A stretch of 7,845 nt of DNA from CAZKCK01 sp964552325 (GCA_964552325.1 CAZKHA010000161.1:1-7845); one strand, 5' to 3'; shown: positions 1 to 7,265, counted from the first letter of the stretch. Notes: generated by a model not told the origin, from the letters alone. Numbers and translations: made by a program.

Positions 1-686
1 GCAATATCACCAAATCGCCCATTCAGCATGTGTATGTGGGGAACACAACAAATACAGGTGGAGGCATGACCTCTGACATTACATGGCAACCTGAGAACCC
101 ATCGGCAGACCAAATTATAACGATAACAGTTACGGGCGCAACCCAAGGTGCCAAACTTCATTGGGGTGTAAACATAAATGGTAGCACCTGGCAGTCAGCT
201 GACCAAGCCTATTGGCCCGCAGGCACAACGCTTTTTAATGGCGTAGGTCCAGCCGTAGAATCAATCATGACAGGGCCTGATACGCAAGGCAAACTCACCA
301 TACAACTGGGACCCTTTAACAATGCAAGTCAACTTCCGCAAGGGATTGATTTTGTATTACATTACAACGACAACACCTGGAATAATAACAACAGCCAAGA
401 TTACCATATCCCGATATCACCCGAAGCTGGTATAGATGAGAATAATCACCCGATTATAACGCTGTACCCAAACCCAGTTATCGATGTTTGTTTTGTTCAC
501 AATTTGTCAGAGATTAATCACACAAAAATTCTTTTAACCAGCATAACCGGACAAATTCTAAAAGAATACACACTTACCAATAAAAAGGCAAGGCTTGATT
601 TGAAAGATTTGCAAAAAGGCATTTACCTTTTAAAATTTAGGAATGATGGGGGTAATACCATTGCAACTAAGCTTTTAAAGTTATAA
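1..686 (+). CDS. 3' end of a T9SS-secreted protein with a starch-binding-like module
   Basis: The reading frame is open from base 3, so the true start lies left of the window and about 227 C-terminal residues are visible. A GTG at 30 is an internal codon, not a credible start. Bases about 63-420 encode a beta-rich module that resembles CBM25/26-type starch-binding domains: TWQPENP at its start, LHWGVNINGSTW in the middle, and IDFVLHYNDNTWNNNNSQDY near its end, where the W-x-N-N-N-x-x-D-Y signature is typical. After a short linker, bases about 456-686 encode a T9SS type A sorting domain (TLYPNPV, then SITGQILKEY and LQKGIYLLKF, ending KLLKL). Known for such domains: they direct export through the type IX system to the cell surface or medium. 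Inference: the missing upstream part may be an alpha-amylase-like glycoside hydrolase, but nothing in the window proves the enzyme class. The sorting domain is very secure; the carbohydrate-binding call is moderate. Confidence 0.85.
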   Translation, partial: NITKSPIQHVYVGNTTNTGGGMTSDITWQPENPSADQIITITVTGATQGAKLHWGVNINGSTWQSADQAYWPAGTTLFNGVGPAVESIMTGPDTQGKLTIQLGPFNNASQLPQGIDFVLHYNDNTWNNNNSQDYHIPISPEAGIDENNHPIITLYPNPVIDVCFVHNLSEINHTKILLTSITGQILKEYTLTNKKARLDLKDLQKGIYLLKFRNDGGNTIATKLLKL

Positions 687-1101
687 AGAATAATCCATTA
701 TAAAACAAAATCGAGATAATTATTCCCGTTAATAACTTCAAATATAGCTTCTGTGCATATTTCAAGCCAAGCCTTGGGAGGTTTTACCGTTTAGTTGCTC
801 CATTTAAAAACCAAAGCCATACGAGCCTCCATCATGTTCCTAAACCATATCTACCTCCTGAATTATGGCGAATTTGGCAAGTTATGCTTGTTCTACCCTA
901 CAAAACAAAGCCTTAGGATTCGACAATTTTTCAAACCTGATCCATCAAATTTAGATAATACCGGAAAGAAAAGGACTCCTTAATATGGCTTTAATAACAT
1001 GATTATAAATTATTTGAATAAACTATTTGAATAAATTATATGGTACCACTTGCATGGCGATTGGGAAAAAACCATTATTTTTATGGCCTAAAAACTTACA
1101 A
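687..1101. other. Intergenic stretch with degenerate coding traces, no intact gene
   Basis: There is no RNA gene and no clear terminator after the stop at 686. A 62-codon + frame starting at TTG 795 has no family resemblance and no start context, so I do not call it. The - strand holds short protein-like segments in different frames, broken by stops. One ends at a TAA at 698-700 and reads PKAWLEICTEAIFEVINGNN with a few residues on either side; another, around 850-945, reads LSNPKALFCRVEQA, stop, LAKFAIIQEVDMV. These could be the remains of a frameshifted and decayed gene, but the origin is not recognisable and chance is possible. Confidence 0.35.
1011..1035. repeat. Two tandem copies of TATTTGAATAAA
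   Basis: The 12-mer TATTTGAATAAA occurs at 1011-1022 and again at 1024-1035, separated by one C (period 13). It lies 67-91 bases upstream of the preferred start of the DUF7309/DUF6930-like gene. Each copy contains TATTTG, which resembles but does not match the Bacteroidota -7 box TAnnTTTG. It may be promoter-associated or simple slippage. Confidence 0.6.
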
Positions 1102-2130
1102 ATGGAAAACCTCGAACTTTGGAAAAAGCTTTATACCCTTGCTGCAACTTACTACAAGCTGGCACCTTGGGAATGGATGTACGAACAAGACAATTTTGCC
1201 ATAAGAGTGCCCAACAATAATAAGCTATACTTTGTAAGCATTATGGGTGCGGGTGGTGAACACAATGCCATTACAGCCTATGAGGGCGTTGCCGGGTTTT
1301 CAAAATTCATCGATTTAGCCAATAATCCTGAAGCTTATCCTCCCGAGACCATCCTTACTATTCCACAGGTTATGCTTTCGTTTGAAAGCAACATGAGCCA
1401 GGTTAGCAAAGACCAAAAGGCGATAATGAAAGCGCTTGGTCTAACGTATAAAGGAAAGTTCAAGATACCGCATTTAACACAAACCATACCTGGATACGTG
1501 CCATATACGCCAGAAACAGCTGTTATTGAAGATTTTATAGTTGTATTAGAGCAAGCCATTGAAGTTGCGAAGTTAACCGAAAAAGATTCGGAAGTACTTT
1601 TTTCTGATTCAGATGACGCCGATCCTTATTTGGTGCGTAAGGTAAAACCAAACGGAAACGGCAACGAATGGTACGATGAATTTGAAACGTTTGATTTCAA
1701 TATAGAGCCTTTGCCCATTCTATGGCCTGAAATCAAATTAATGCAGTTGGCTAAAATCCCCACCAAAGGCCATGTTCTTGAAATTGACATTAAACTGCTG
1801 CCGATGCCAGTGGGTGACAAGGGAGAAAGAAATTTTTTCCCAACGATGTTGTTAATAGTAGATGAAGCTTCGGGATTGGTTTTGCACTATGCTATGATAA
1901 CCCCCAAGCCCAGTTTAGATGCTGCCTATGCCAATATACCATCAGAGGTTCTTGAAGCACTCATTAAGCTTAAAATCAATCCAAAAACAATTAAAATAAG
2001 CTCAGTAGTATTGCAAGATCTCTTTTTTGACACGTTTGAAAAATCACACATCAAGGTAGAAATGGTGGATTATTTGGAAAACTGTTCTGAGGCACTCGAA
2101 AATATGCTCAAACAATTCGGCTTATCATAG
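1102..2130 (+). CDS. DUF7309/DUF6930-like protein of unknown function
   Basis: The product is soluble, with no signal peptide or membrane segment, so it is probably cytoplasmic. The frame is open from TTG 1027, with another ATG at 1054. I prefer ATG 1102 (342 residues) because the upstream bases are A-rich, as usual for Bacteroidota starts, and the family-like sequence begins right after it (ELWKKLYTLA). Numbering from TTG 1027, the N-terminal part shows APWEWM (46-51), then SIMGAGGEHNAITAYEGV (71-88), which resembles the N-terminal DUF7309 type. The C-terminal part, about 230-367, shows NFFPTMLLIVDEASGLVLHY (269-288) and a later segment INPKTIKISSVVLQDLFF, which resembles DUF6930. An acidic low-complexity stretch (SDSDDAD, 193-199) sits between the two parts. 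No catalytic residues can be assigned. The stop codon overlaps the 3' end of the opposing lipoprotein gene by 6 bp, so the two transcripts converge. The family assignment is from memory of the motifs and is moderate; the gene itself is secure. Confidence 0.88.
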   Translation: MENLELWKKLYTLAATYYKLAPWEWMYEQDNFAIRVPNNNKLYFVSIMGAGGEHNAITAYEGVAGFSKFIDLANNPEAYPPETILTIPQVMLSFESNMSQVSKDQKAIMKALGLTYKGKFKIPHLTQTIPGYVPYTPETAVIEDFIVVLEQAIEVAKLTEKDSEVLFSDSDDADPYLVRKVKPNGNGNEWYDEFETFDFNIEPLPILWPEIKLMQLAKIPTKGHVLEIDIKLLPMPVGDKGERNFFPTMLLIVDEASGLVLHYAMITPKPSLDAAYANIPSEVLEALIKLKINPKTIKISSVVLQDLFFDTFEKSHIKVEMVDYLENCSEALENMLKQFGLS

Positions 2131-3156
2131 CTCGGCAAACTCAAAGGCTGGAAAACCCTTTTCGCCGGTTTTGCTATAAAAACCCACGAAACGCAGTTTG
2201 AAATACCTCCCTTCAGTATCACGTATCACATACAGCACTTTCGGGCGCATCACATACGATACGTTGCCCGTGGTGACATCGCCAACAACATCTTTCCAGT
2301 CGTAACCAATTATATCACGCTTATTGGCATATGATAAATTTTTAGCTTGATTGAGGGTTATCGTATTGAAATCAAAAATAGTATCTTCTGCTACTTCAAC
2401 CATATATGGATTAGTTAATAGACCCGTAACAAGGTACGGATAAGCCTCACCTTGATCCGTAAAAAGCAGGGTTGTGTACTGTGTAAACAGCAGGTCCCAT
2501 TTTTCTTTGGGAGGTTCTTGATCAAAAACAGCAGGGCTTTCTTTAAACGAAAGGTATGAATAATTGACCGCAGGATTTTTAATTACCTCGGCTATCTTGC
2601 TATCAGTACCTTTTAAGGAGCAATACTTCAAGGTATATTTTTGTCCATCATAGTTTAAAAGCTGAATTTTATAAAACCCAAGGTAATTCCCAAAAGCATC
2701 GATTCCCCGATCGACTACGATAACCTCTGAATCAACTATCATGCTTAGTGTATCATATAGGAAACCAAGCGCATTTGAATCAACTTCATACGTTGACTTA
2801 TCGAACTTCCAAAGTGCTCCGATTGTATCTTTAACTGCATCAAAATCTGTTTTTCCCGTATGCTTTATCCGCATAAAGGCTGCCGTGTTCAACCAAATCA
2901 ATCCACGGTCGTTCCTGCATTCAAAAGCTAGGTCATAATTGTTTTTATCATTTTTTGATACCTCTTTTTGCTGACTCAAATCATAATAAAACTGCCATTG
3001 GTATAACTGACCCATAGCAATTGTATCAACAACTACATTTCCTCTGGGATGTGGTTGAATTCGTTCATCTTCTTTAAAACATGAAGATAAAAGCACGAGT
3101 AGCGTAGCAAAAACCAAGAAAATTTTCTTACTTTTTAGAACCATAATTTTGCTCAT
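2125..3156 (-). CDS. HmuY-family surface lipoprotein
   Basis: A 343-residue protein. The N-terminus has a lipoprotein signal: basic VLKSKK, a hydrophobic core, then LLSSC with the lipidated Cys at 26. The residues after Cys, FKEDE, fit the K-(D/E)2 lipoprotein export signal known from Bacteroidota, so surface display is likely. The C-terminal half carries HmuY-family signatures: KEKWDLLFTQY (217-227), YPYLVTGLLTN (239-249), RDIIGYDWK (280-288), VLYVIRD (307-313) and GEKGFPAFEF at the end. HmuY proteins are known haem-binding proteins that deliver to HmuR-type receptors. Here only two histidines are present (36, 99), so His-His haem ligation as in Porphyromonas HmuY is not obvious. The start could be Met1 (3156) or Met5 (3144); Met5 would give a more usual 21-residue signal. 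The gene overlaps the end of the upstream receptor gene by 29 or 17 bp, implying the same operon and translational coupling. The ligand is inferred, not shown. Confidence 0.9.
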   Translation of the reverse strand: MSKIMVLKSKKIFLVFATLLVLLSSCFKEDERIQPHPRGNVVVDTIAMGQLYQWQFYYDLSQQKEVSKNDKNNYDLAFECRNDRGLIWLNTAAFMRIKHTGKTDFDAVKDTIGALWKFDKSTYEVDSNALGFLYDTLSMIVDSEVIVVDRGIDAFGNYLGFYKIQLLNYDGQKYTLKYCSLKGTDSKIAEVIKNPAVNYSYLSFKESPAVFDQEPPKEKWDLLFTQYTTLLFTDQGEAYPYLVTGLLTNPYMVEVAEDTIFDFNTITLNQAKNLSYANKRDIIGYDWKDVVGDVTTGNVSYVMRPKVLYVIRDTEGRYFKLRFVGFYSKTGEKGFPAFEFAEL

Positions 3157-5383
3157 ATTGATACAGATGAACTGTTAATTTGATAAAAAAACTTCGCCCC
3201 CAACCCATTGGAATGGCACCACTCCCAGCGGAGGCGTGTACAGCTCCCGTACTGCCCATAGCCATTACATTGCTAACGTCAAACAGGTTTTTGGCTCCTA
3301 TTGTTGCGCTCACTTTTTTCTTATATAGGCTCTTTACCAATGAAATATCCAAAGTATGATAAGCAGAAATAAACCCCTCGTCCACATCACCCGTTGCATT
3401 AATATAAAACTGAGGTAAGCGGCCTGTAAACTTATAAAATCCCGCTAAGGTAAGCCCACTCTTGAGCCATGTATAAGATGATTCGAGATTAAAATCGGTT
3501 GAAAATGCAAATTGATTGTTATTTTGAAAATCAGCCACATAGTTCTTGCGCCCCGTATGGCTCAACCCACCTTTAACCATAAACGAAGGATATAGCCGGT
3601 AAGTGGTCGAAAACAGCAAACCTAACGAATTAAATTTATCAATATTAAAATAGGTATATAGGTCTTTCGACAAATTGGCTAAGGATATTACATTTTCGAT
3701 AGAATTATAAAATGCGGAAAACTCGACAGAATAAACCCGCTTATTCGTTTCGCGATTATAGCTAACTGACATGTTGAAATTGTGGGAATATTCGGCTTTA
3801 AGGTTCTCGTTGCCCCTTACGTTATGGTTTACATCTACAAAATAAAGGTATAACTCTTTTAGTGAAGGAGCCCTAAAACCCCGAGCATATGAAGCACGCA
3901 ACGTATAAAACTCCATTGGATCCCATTTAAGATTCATCGAATAAACCAAAGGTGAAGAATACCGTGTGTTGTAACCATACCGCAGGCCAGGTTGTAAAAC
4001 CAATCCAATAAATGGTTCATATTTAACACTCAAAAAGCCTGCATAATCACCAATTTGCTGGTTGTTGTTTACAATACGCTTCCCATGCCCACGTTCCTTG
4101 TTGGCGTCAATGCCAACCTGGTAATTTAAGGTACTGCTTTTATTGCTTTTACTGTACGTAAATCGACCAAGCCAGTTCTGGAAATATGTGGTATCCTGAT
4201 CATCGGGATTTGTGGTTAAAAACTGCTCAAGCGTCGTAAGATCTTTATAATATGTTTGCTTAATGCGTTGAAACCATGAATAGGATATTAATGCATTTAA
4301 GAACCTATTATTGCCCAACGGACTTGCGAAATCAAGCCGCGACACGTATCGATTTGTGTAAAAATAACTATCAAAAGCTGTTTCATAATAAGAAGGTACT
4401 AAATTTCCCTTGCTTAATAATAATTCATTAAAATACTGATTGCCGAACTTTATTTTTAATTTTTCTTTTGAATAAATATAGTCACCATTAACAAATAACT
4501 GTCTTTTAGGCTTCCATTGTTTAGCACGACTTGTGTCAGGATTTGAATAGCCTCCAAAAAAATTCCTTCCTCCGTTTAGGGTCAGCACATGGTTCTTTTT
4601 TTTGGCCGAAAACGAAGCATCCGCATTATAAACCCCAACTGATTCGTAATACGTATTGGCATCAAGCAGCATGCGTGTGTTTTTGTTCTCTTTCGATATC
4701 AAGTTTATAACACCCGCCAAGGCATTGCTGCCATAAATAACGCTCATTGGGCCATCAATAACTTCCACATGGTCAATATTATTTAAATTAATCTGGCTTA
4801 AGTCAATATTGCCATTCATGCGCCCAATAACGGGTACCCCATCAATTAACAGTTTTACATTCTCGCCCGATAAGCCTTGAAGGCTAATGCTGGAACCTAA
4901 GACCCCATCGTTGGACGTACGCATATTGAGTTCTCCTTTTAGCAATTCGGTGAGGTTATTGGCCGCTTTAAACTCCATTTGCTTACTGTTCAATACCTTA
5001 ATTGGATATATTGATTTATCCGCACGTTCGGGTGCATACTGCCCAGTTACCACTACTTCATCAATATTTACAACGGTGGGAACCAGCTTAAGCGTGTACG
5101 ATTGTTCCGATACCAAGGTATCGTATAACGTTTTATATCCAATGTACGATACTGCAATTTGTGCCGTAGAACCACATGTATTCACCACACAACCCTTCTC
5201 ATCAGTAAGGGCATGGCGCTGGGCATGTGTGGTTAAATCTTCAAAGCAAACATGCGCAAAAACGATGGGCTCCAAGGTTTTGGAGTCAACAATAGTGATT
5301 TTAGCCTGCTGAGCATTTACATGGTAAAAGCCCAGCAGGAAAACCATCCAAAGCAAAAAATTAAATTTATGAATAACGCCCAT
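3128..5383 (-). CDS. TonB-dependent outer-membrane receptor, HmuR/haem-receptor type
   Basis: A 751-residue, full-length receptor. Domains in order: signal peptide (1-24, ending NAQ); carboxypeptidase-regulatory-like beta-sandwich (about 27-101); TonB box DEVVVTG (108-114); plug domain (about 120-235) with LLIDGVPVIGR, IDHVEVIDGPMSVIYGSNALAGVINLIS; then a 22-strand-type beta barrel to the C-terminus. FRAPSLKELY (503-512) followed by a His at 520 and GNENL (524-528) corresponds to the FRAP/YRAP...His...NPDL motif of haem receptors such as HmuR and HemR, where the His is a known haem ligand. A late loop contains a His (716) before GWGRSFFIKL. Known role: energised import of haem or chelated metal across the outer membrane. 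The start ATG overlaps the upstream stop as TAATG, and the 3' end overlaps the next gene, placing it between two HmuY-like genes. Haem is the best-supported substrate; other iron chelates or cobalamin-like ligands remain possible. Confidence 0.92.
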   Translation of the reverse strand: MGVIHKFNFLLWMVFLLGFYHVNAQQAKITIVDSKTLEPIVFAHVCFEDLTTHAQRHALTDEKGCVVNTCGSTAQIAVSYIGYKTLYDTLVSEQSYTLKLVPTVVNIDEVVVTGQYAPERADKSIYPIKVLNSKQMEFKAANNLTELLKGELNMRTSNDGVLGSSISLQGLSGENVKLLIDGVPVIGRMNGNIDLSQINLNNIDHVEVIDGPMSVIYGSNALAGVINLISKENKNTRMLLDANTYYESVGVYNADASFSAKKKNHVLTLNGGRNFFGGYSNPDTSRAKQWKPKRQLFVNGDYIYSKEKLKIKFGNQYFNELLLSKGNLVPSYYETAFDSYFYTNRYVSRLDFASPLGNNRFLNALISYSWFQRIKQTYYKDLTTLEQFLTTNPDDQDTTYFQNWLGRFTYSKSNKSSTLNYQVGIDANKERGHGKRIVNNNQQIGDYAGFLSVKYEPFIGLVLQPGLRYGYNTRYSSPLVYSMNLKWDPMEFYTLRASYARGFRAPSLKELYLYFVDVNHNVRGNENLKAEYSHNFNMSVSYNRETNKRVYSVEFSAFYNSIENVISLANLSKDLYTYFNIDKFNSLGLLFSTTYRLYPSFMVKGGLSHTGRKNYVADFQNNNQFAFSTDFNLESSYTWLKSGLTLAGFYKFTGRLPQFYINATGDVDEGFISAYHTLDISLVKSLYKKKVSATIGAKNLFDVSNVMAMGSTGAVHASAGSGAIPMGWGRSFFIKLTVHLYQYEQNYGSKK

Positions 5384-6618
5384 TATTGGATTATAATCCT
5401 AGTAGTACGAACAGCATCACCACTTTGAATTTGGAGGAAATACACTCCCGGTTTTAGGTCTTTGGTTGAAACCTGATAAATGCCCCGTATGTCCTGAACG
5501 GATTTTTGGATTACCCTATTCCCCATTAGGTCGAATACACAGAGCGAACCCTCGTGACCAGCAAGCATAACATTAACCATTTCGTTTGCTGGATTGGGCC
5601 AAACAGAAGTATTTGCCAGTTTTTGATTTTCAATGGAATTAGCAGAGGCTACAGCTTTCTCAAAAAGAAATTTTCCTGAGGCGCTTCCACCAAAACCAGT
5701 CATAACCAATCGGTTCATATTTCCAGTGGCATCTTTTACAAAATAAACGATGGAGTCTTCGATAATATAAGAGAACGTACCCATATCGAATGTTTTCCAA
5801 TCATAACCAATCCTATCGCGCATCAACCCAACTTCCAAAACACTCCAATCAGTATAATCGGGTGCCACGGGAGAAGCCTTGGCGCTGTGGTTTGACCAAT
5901 TGGTAAGCACACCTGTAACAAGGTAAGGGTCACCCGTTGGATAGATGGCCATATATTTAGTAAAAACCAAATCCCATAAATCCTTAGCAGGTTCACGATC
6001 AACAACTTGGTTGTTATCAATTGAATAGGCTACAAAATTCTTGGCTGTATATGGATTGATATCCAACACGACTGATTGTTCTTGGGAGCCATCCAAATTT
6101 GCGTATGTAAAATAATATGTGTTGGCAACAGAAATCTTTTTAGCAATACGCATTTTTTTATAAGTTCCAGATTCTGTTTTCAATATCAAAATAGAATCAC
6201 CAATCACATTATGGTTTACCATGTTATAAACACCCCAGCCATAGTCGGGGTGACCGGTCGAATACCGATTAAACGCACCATCGTCCCAGGTTGCATGGTT
6301 GTTATAATAAGCTTTCCAGGTGGTTAAGCCTACGGTATCAATTGTAGCCCAAGCGTTTGTATCGCCTTTCGGATAATTCCAAAGCTGAACGCCCACGCCT
6401 TCATTTATAAGTATAGTTGCACTCCAAAGTTCGGTATGGAAAGCAATATCCCAACCCGAACGTGGCACTTCGGCTACGGTTCCATTGGCAAAGCTGTAAT
6501 ACACCTCATTGGCATATCCGGGGCCCATAGCAACTGAATCATTGGTTGGCTGGGCTACCAATGGTTGATTGAACACGCAAAGAATCAAGATTCCTGCAAA
6601 AACATAAAATTTCCTCAT
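5383..6618 (-). CDS. HmuY-like protein with T9SS sorting domain (possible secreted haemophore)
   Basis: A 411-residue protein with a signal peptide (about 1-22, ending VAQ). The body, about 25-322, is a paralogue of the lipoprotein two genes downstream: DSVAMGPGYANEVYYSF (27-43), SGWDIAF (54-60), AKDLWDLVFTKY (211-222), DPYLVTGVLTN (230-240), RDRIGYDWK (267-275), VYFVKDATG (291-299). The C-terminal part, about 336-411, is a T9SS type A sorting domain: SVWPNPANEMVNV (338-350), VFDLMGNRVIQ, LKPGVYFLQIQSG and a basic TTRIIIQ tail. HmuY-family proteins are known haem binders; the sorting domain predicts export by the type IX system, so this copy is probably released or attached by a different route from the lipoprotein. 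Histidines at 61, 108, 123, 136 and 244 are candidate ligands, but none can be aligned with certainty. It is the first gene of the three-gene operon. The domain calls are firm; haem as ligand is inferred from the family and the receptor. Confidence 0.9.
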   Translation of the reverse strand: MRKFYVFAGILILCVFNQPLVAQPTNDSVAMGPGYANEVYYSFANGTVAEVPRSGWDIAFHTELWSATILINEGVGVQLWNYPKGDTNAWATIDTVGLTTWKAYYNNHATWDDGAFNRYSTGHPDYGWGVYNMVNHNVIGDSILILKTESGTYKKMRIAKKISVANTYYFTYANLDGSQEQSVVLDINPYTAKNFVAYSIDNNQVVDREPAKDLWDLVFTKYMAIYPTGDPYLVTGVLTNWSNHSAKASPVAPDYTDWSVLEVGLMRDRIGYDWKTFDMGTFSYIIEDSIVYFVKDATGNMNRLVMTGFGGSASGKFLFEKAVASANSIENQKLANTSVWPNPANEMVNVMLAGHEGSLCVFDLMGNRVIQKSVQDIRGIYQVSTKDLKPGVYFLQIQSGDAVRTTRIIIQ

Positions 6619-6727
6619 AGCTTTAAAATATTAAAATTGAATAAATTGGCTGCTTAACGATTATACTTGTAATTCTAAACTTTCAACTCAAAGCTTTCAC
6701 AAAATATAATTAACAAACTGGTCATGC

Positions 6728-6765
6728 TTGTACAATCTAGGTTTGATTCTCATCAAGTTTGTACA
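6728..6765. promoter_or_regulatory. Candidate operator region upstream of the HmuY-receptor operon
   Basis: Two TTGTACA elements stand at 6728-6734 (within the perfect palindrome TTGTACAA, 6728-6735) and 6759-6765, exactly 31 bp apart, or about three helical turns. Between them is a perfect 5-bp-arm inverted repeat, TTGAT-TCTC-ATCAA (6743-6756). The block lies 110-147 bp upstream of the first ATG of the operon. It is not a canonical Fur box. A role as operator for a metal- or haem-responsive regulator is inferred from position and symmetry only. Confidence 0.35.
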
Positions 6766-6780
6766 TAGAATTCACAACAC

Positions 6781-6800
6781 TCAAGCTCTCGGGTGCTTGA
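6781..6800. repeat. Short inverted repeat, 6-bp arms
   Basis: TCAAGC (6781-6786) and GCTTGA (6795-6800) are perfect inverted arms around an 8-base loop. There is no T-run on either side, so it is not a convincing intrinsic terminator. It sits between the small ORF at 6877-7224 and the candidate operators, in the leader of the HmuY-receptor operon. Confidence 0.3.
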
Positions 6801-6876
6801 AAAGCCTAGGAACCCCTGATTGGTATGCCCATGACCACATATGTAAACAATAAAAATGTAAGATTGTTTGTGTTAC

Positions 6877-7224
6877 CTACAAAAAAAACATGGGAGGGCC
6901 TCTATGTTCAGGCCATGCCATTGAGGTTAGGGCATTTAAAACAACGGTTGGGTTGCCGTAAGGGTTAACGCTTACTGGCAGATGGGGCAGTGGGATTTTG
7001 CATGTGGATAACAGTGCGGGACCGTTGTTTGAAAGCGATGAAAACAGGGTCTTACCTAAATCTTTCTTTTCCAACTGCTCTTTAAATCGTTTACATAGAA
7101 GTGTTTGTGGAAGCAAATCTTGTTGAAAAATGCGATGCATATGGAAGTTGAGCAATGAGGCCGTAACAAGCCAGAGAATGCTCAACACGAAAAAACAAAG
7201 CGGTATTCTGATACTTCTATGCAT
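6877..7224 (-). CDS. Small membrane-anchored or exported protein, unknown function
   Basis: A 115-residue ORF that I do not recognise. The first 26 residues form one basic-then-hydrophobic segment (MHRSIRIPL, then FFVLSILWLVTASLL), which could be a signal anchor or a signal peptide. It is followed by a His-containing stretch (NFHMHRIF, 26-33), a charged helix-like segment (CKRFKEQLEKKDLGK, 44-58) and a proline-rich tail (KIPLPHLPVSVNPYGNPTVV; EHRGPPMFFL at the end). Evidence that it is real: it runs the same way as the HmuY-receptor operon, opens with ATG in AT-rich context, and has an exact TAnnTTTG box 15 bases before the ATG. A 258-bp gap separates it from the operon, so it may be a separate unit or the first gene of a longer transcript. 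Against it: only 115 codons, and no family match that I can name. Two Cys residues (44, 75) follow the hydrophobic segment. Confidence 0.5.
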   Translation of the reverse strand: MHRSIRIPLCFFVLSILWLVTASLLNFHMHRIFQQDLLPQTLLCKRFKEQLEKKDLGKTLFSSLSNNGPALLSTCKIPLPHLPVSVNPYGNPTVVLNALTSMAWPEHRGPPMFFL

Positions 7225-7238
7225 AAATTTAGGGTGGT

Positions 7239-7265
7239 CAAAGATAAGATTTTTAAACCTTCAAA
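7239..7265 (-). promoter_or_regulatory. Candidate Bacteroidota promoter for the small ORF
   Basis: Read on the - strand, TATCTTTG at 7246-7239 matches the Bacteroidota -7 consensus TAnnTTTG exactly. TTTG at 7265-7262 is the nearest -33 candidate, with a 15-base spacer, shorter than the usual 17-23. Transcription would start about 10 bases before the ATG at 7224, giving a very short leader. Confidence 0.4.

Noticed and set aside
795..983. 62-codon + strand ORF starting at TTG
   Set aside because: Rare start, no recognisable domain, low-complexity AT-rich composition, and the opposite strand looks at least as protein-like in fragments; most likely not a gene.
2152..2173. AAAACC...GGTTTT hairpin followed by TTTT-like sequence, as a terminator for the + strand gene ending at 2130
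   Set aside because: The stem is only six mostly A-T pairs and lies in the coding end of the lipoprotein gene (encoding its conserved GEKGFPAF region); too weak to call.
4887..5312. 141-codon + strand ORF antisense to the receptor gene
   Set aside because: Lies fully inside the TonB-dependent receptor coding sequence, whose plug and TonB-box motifs are unmistakable; the antisense frame is a shadow.
6696..6720. TATATTTTG on the - strand as the operon promoter -7 box
   Set aside because: It has a 3-base rather than 2-base gap between TA and TTTG, and no TTG at the right distance upstream; not a convincing match.
6845..6869. AAACAAT...ATTGTTT inverted repeat after the small ORF as a terminator
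   Set aside because: An A-T-only type stem with an 11-base loop and no downstream T-run on the relevant strand; could be chance in AT-rich DNA.
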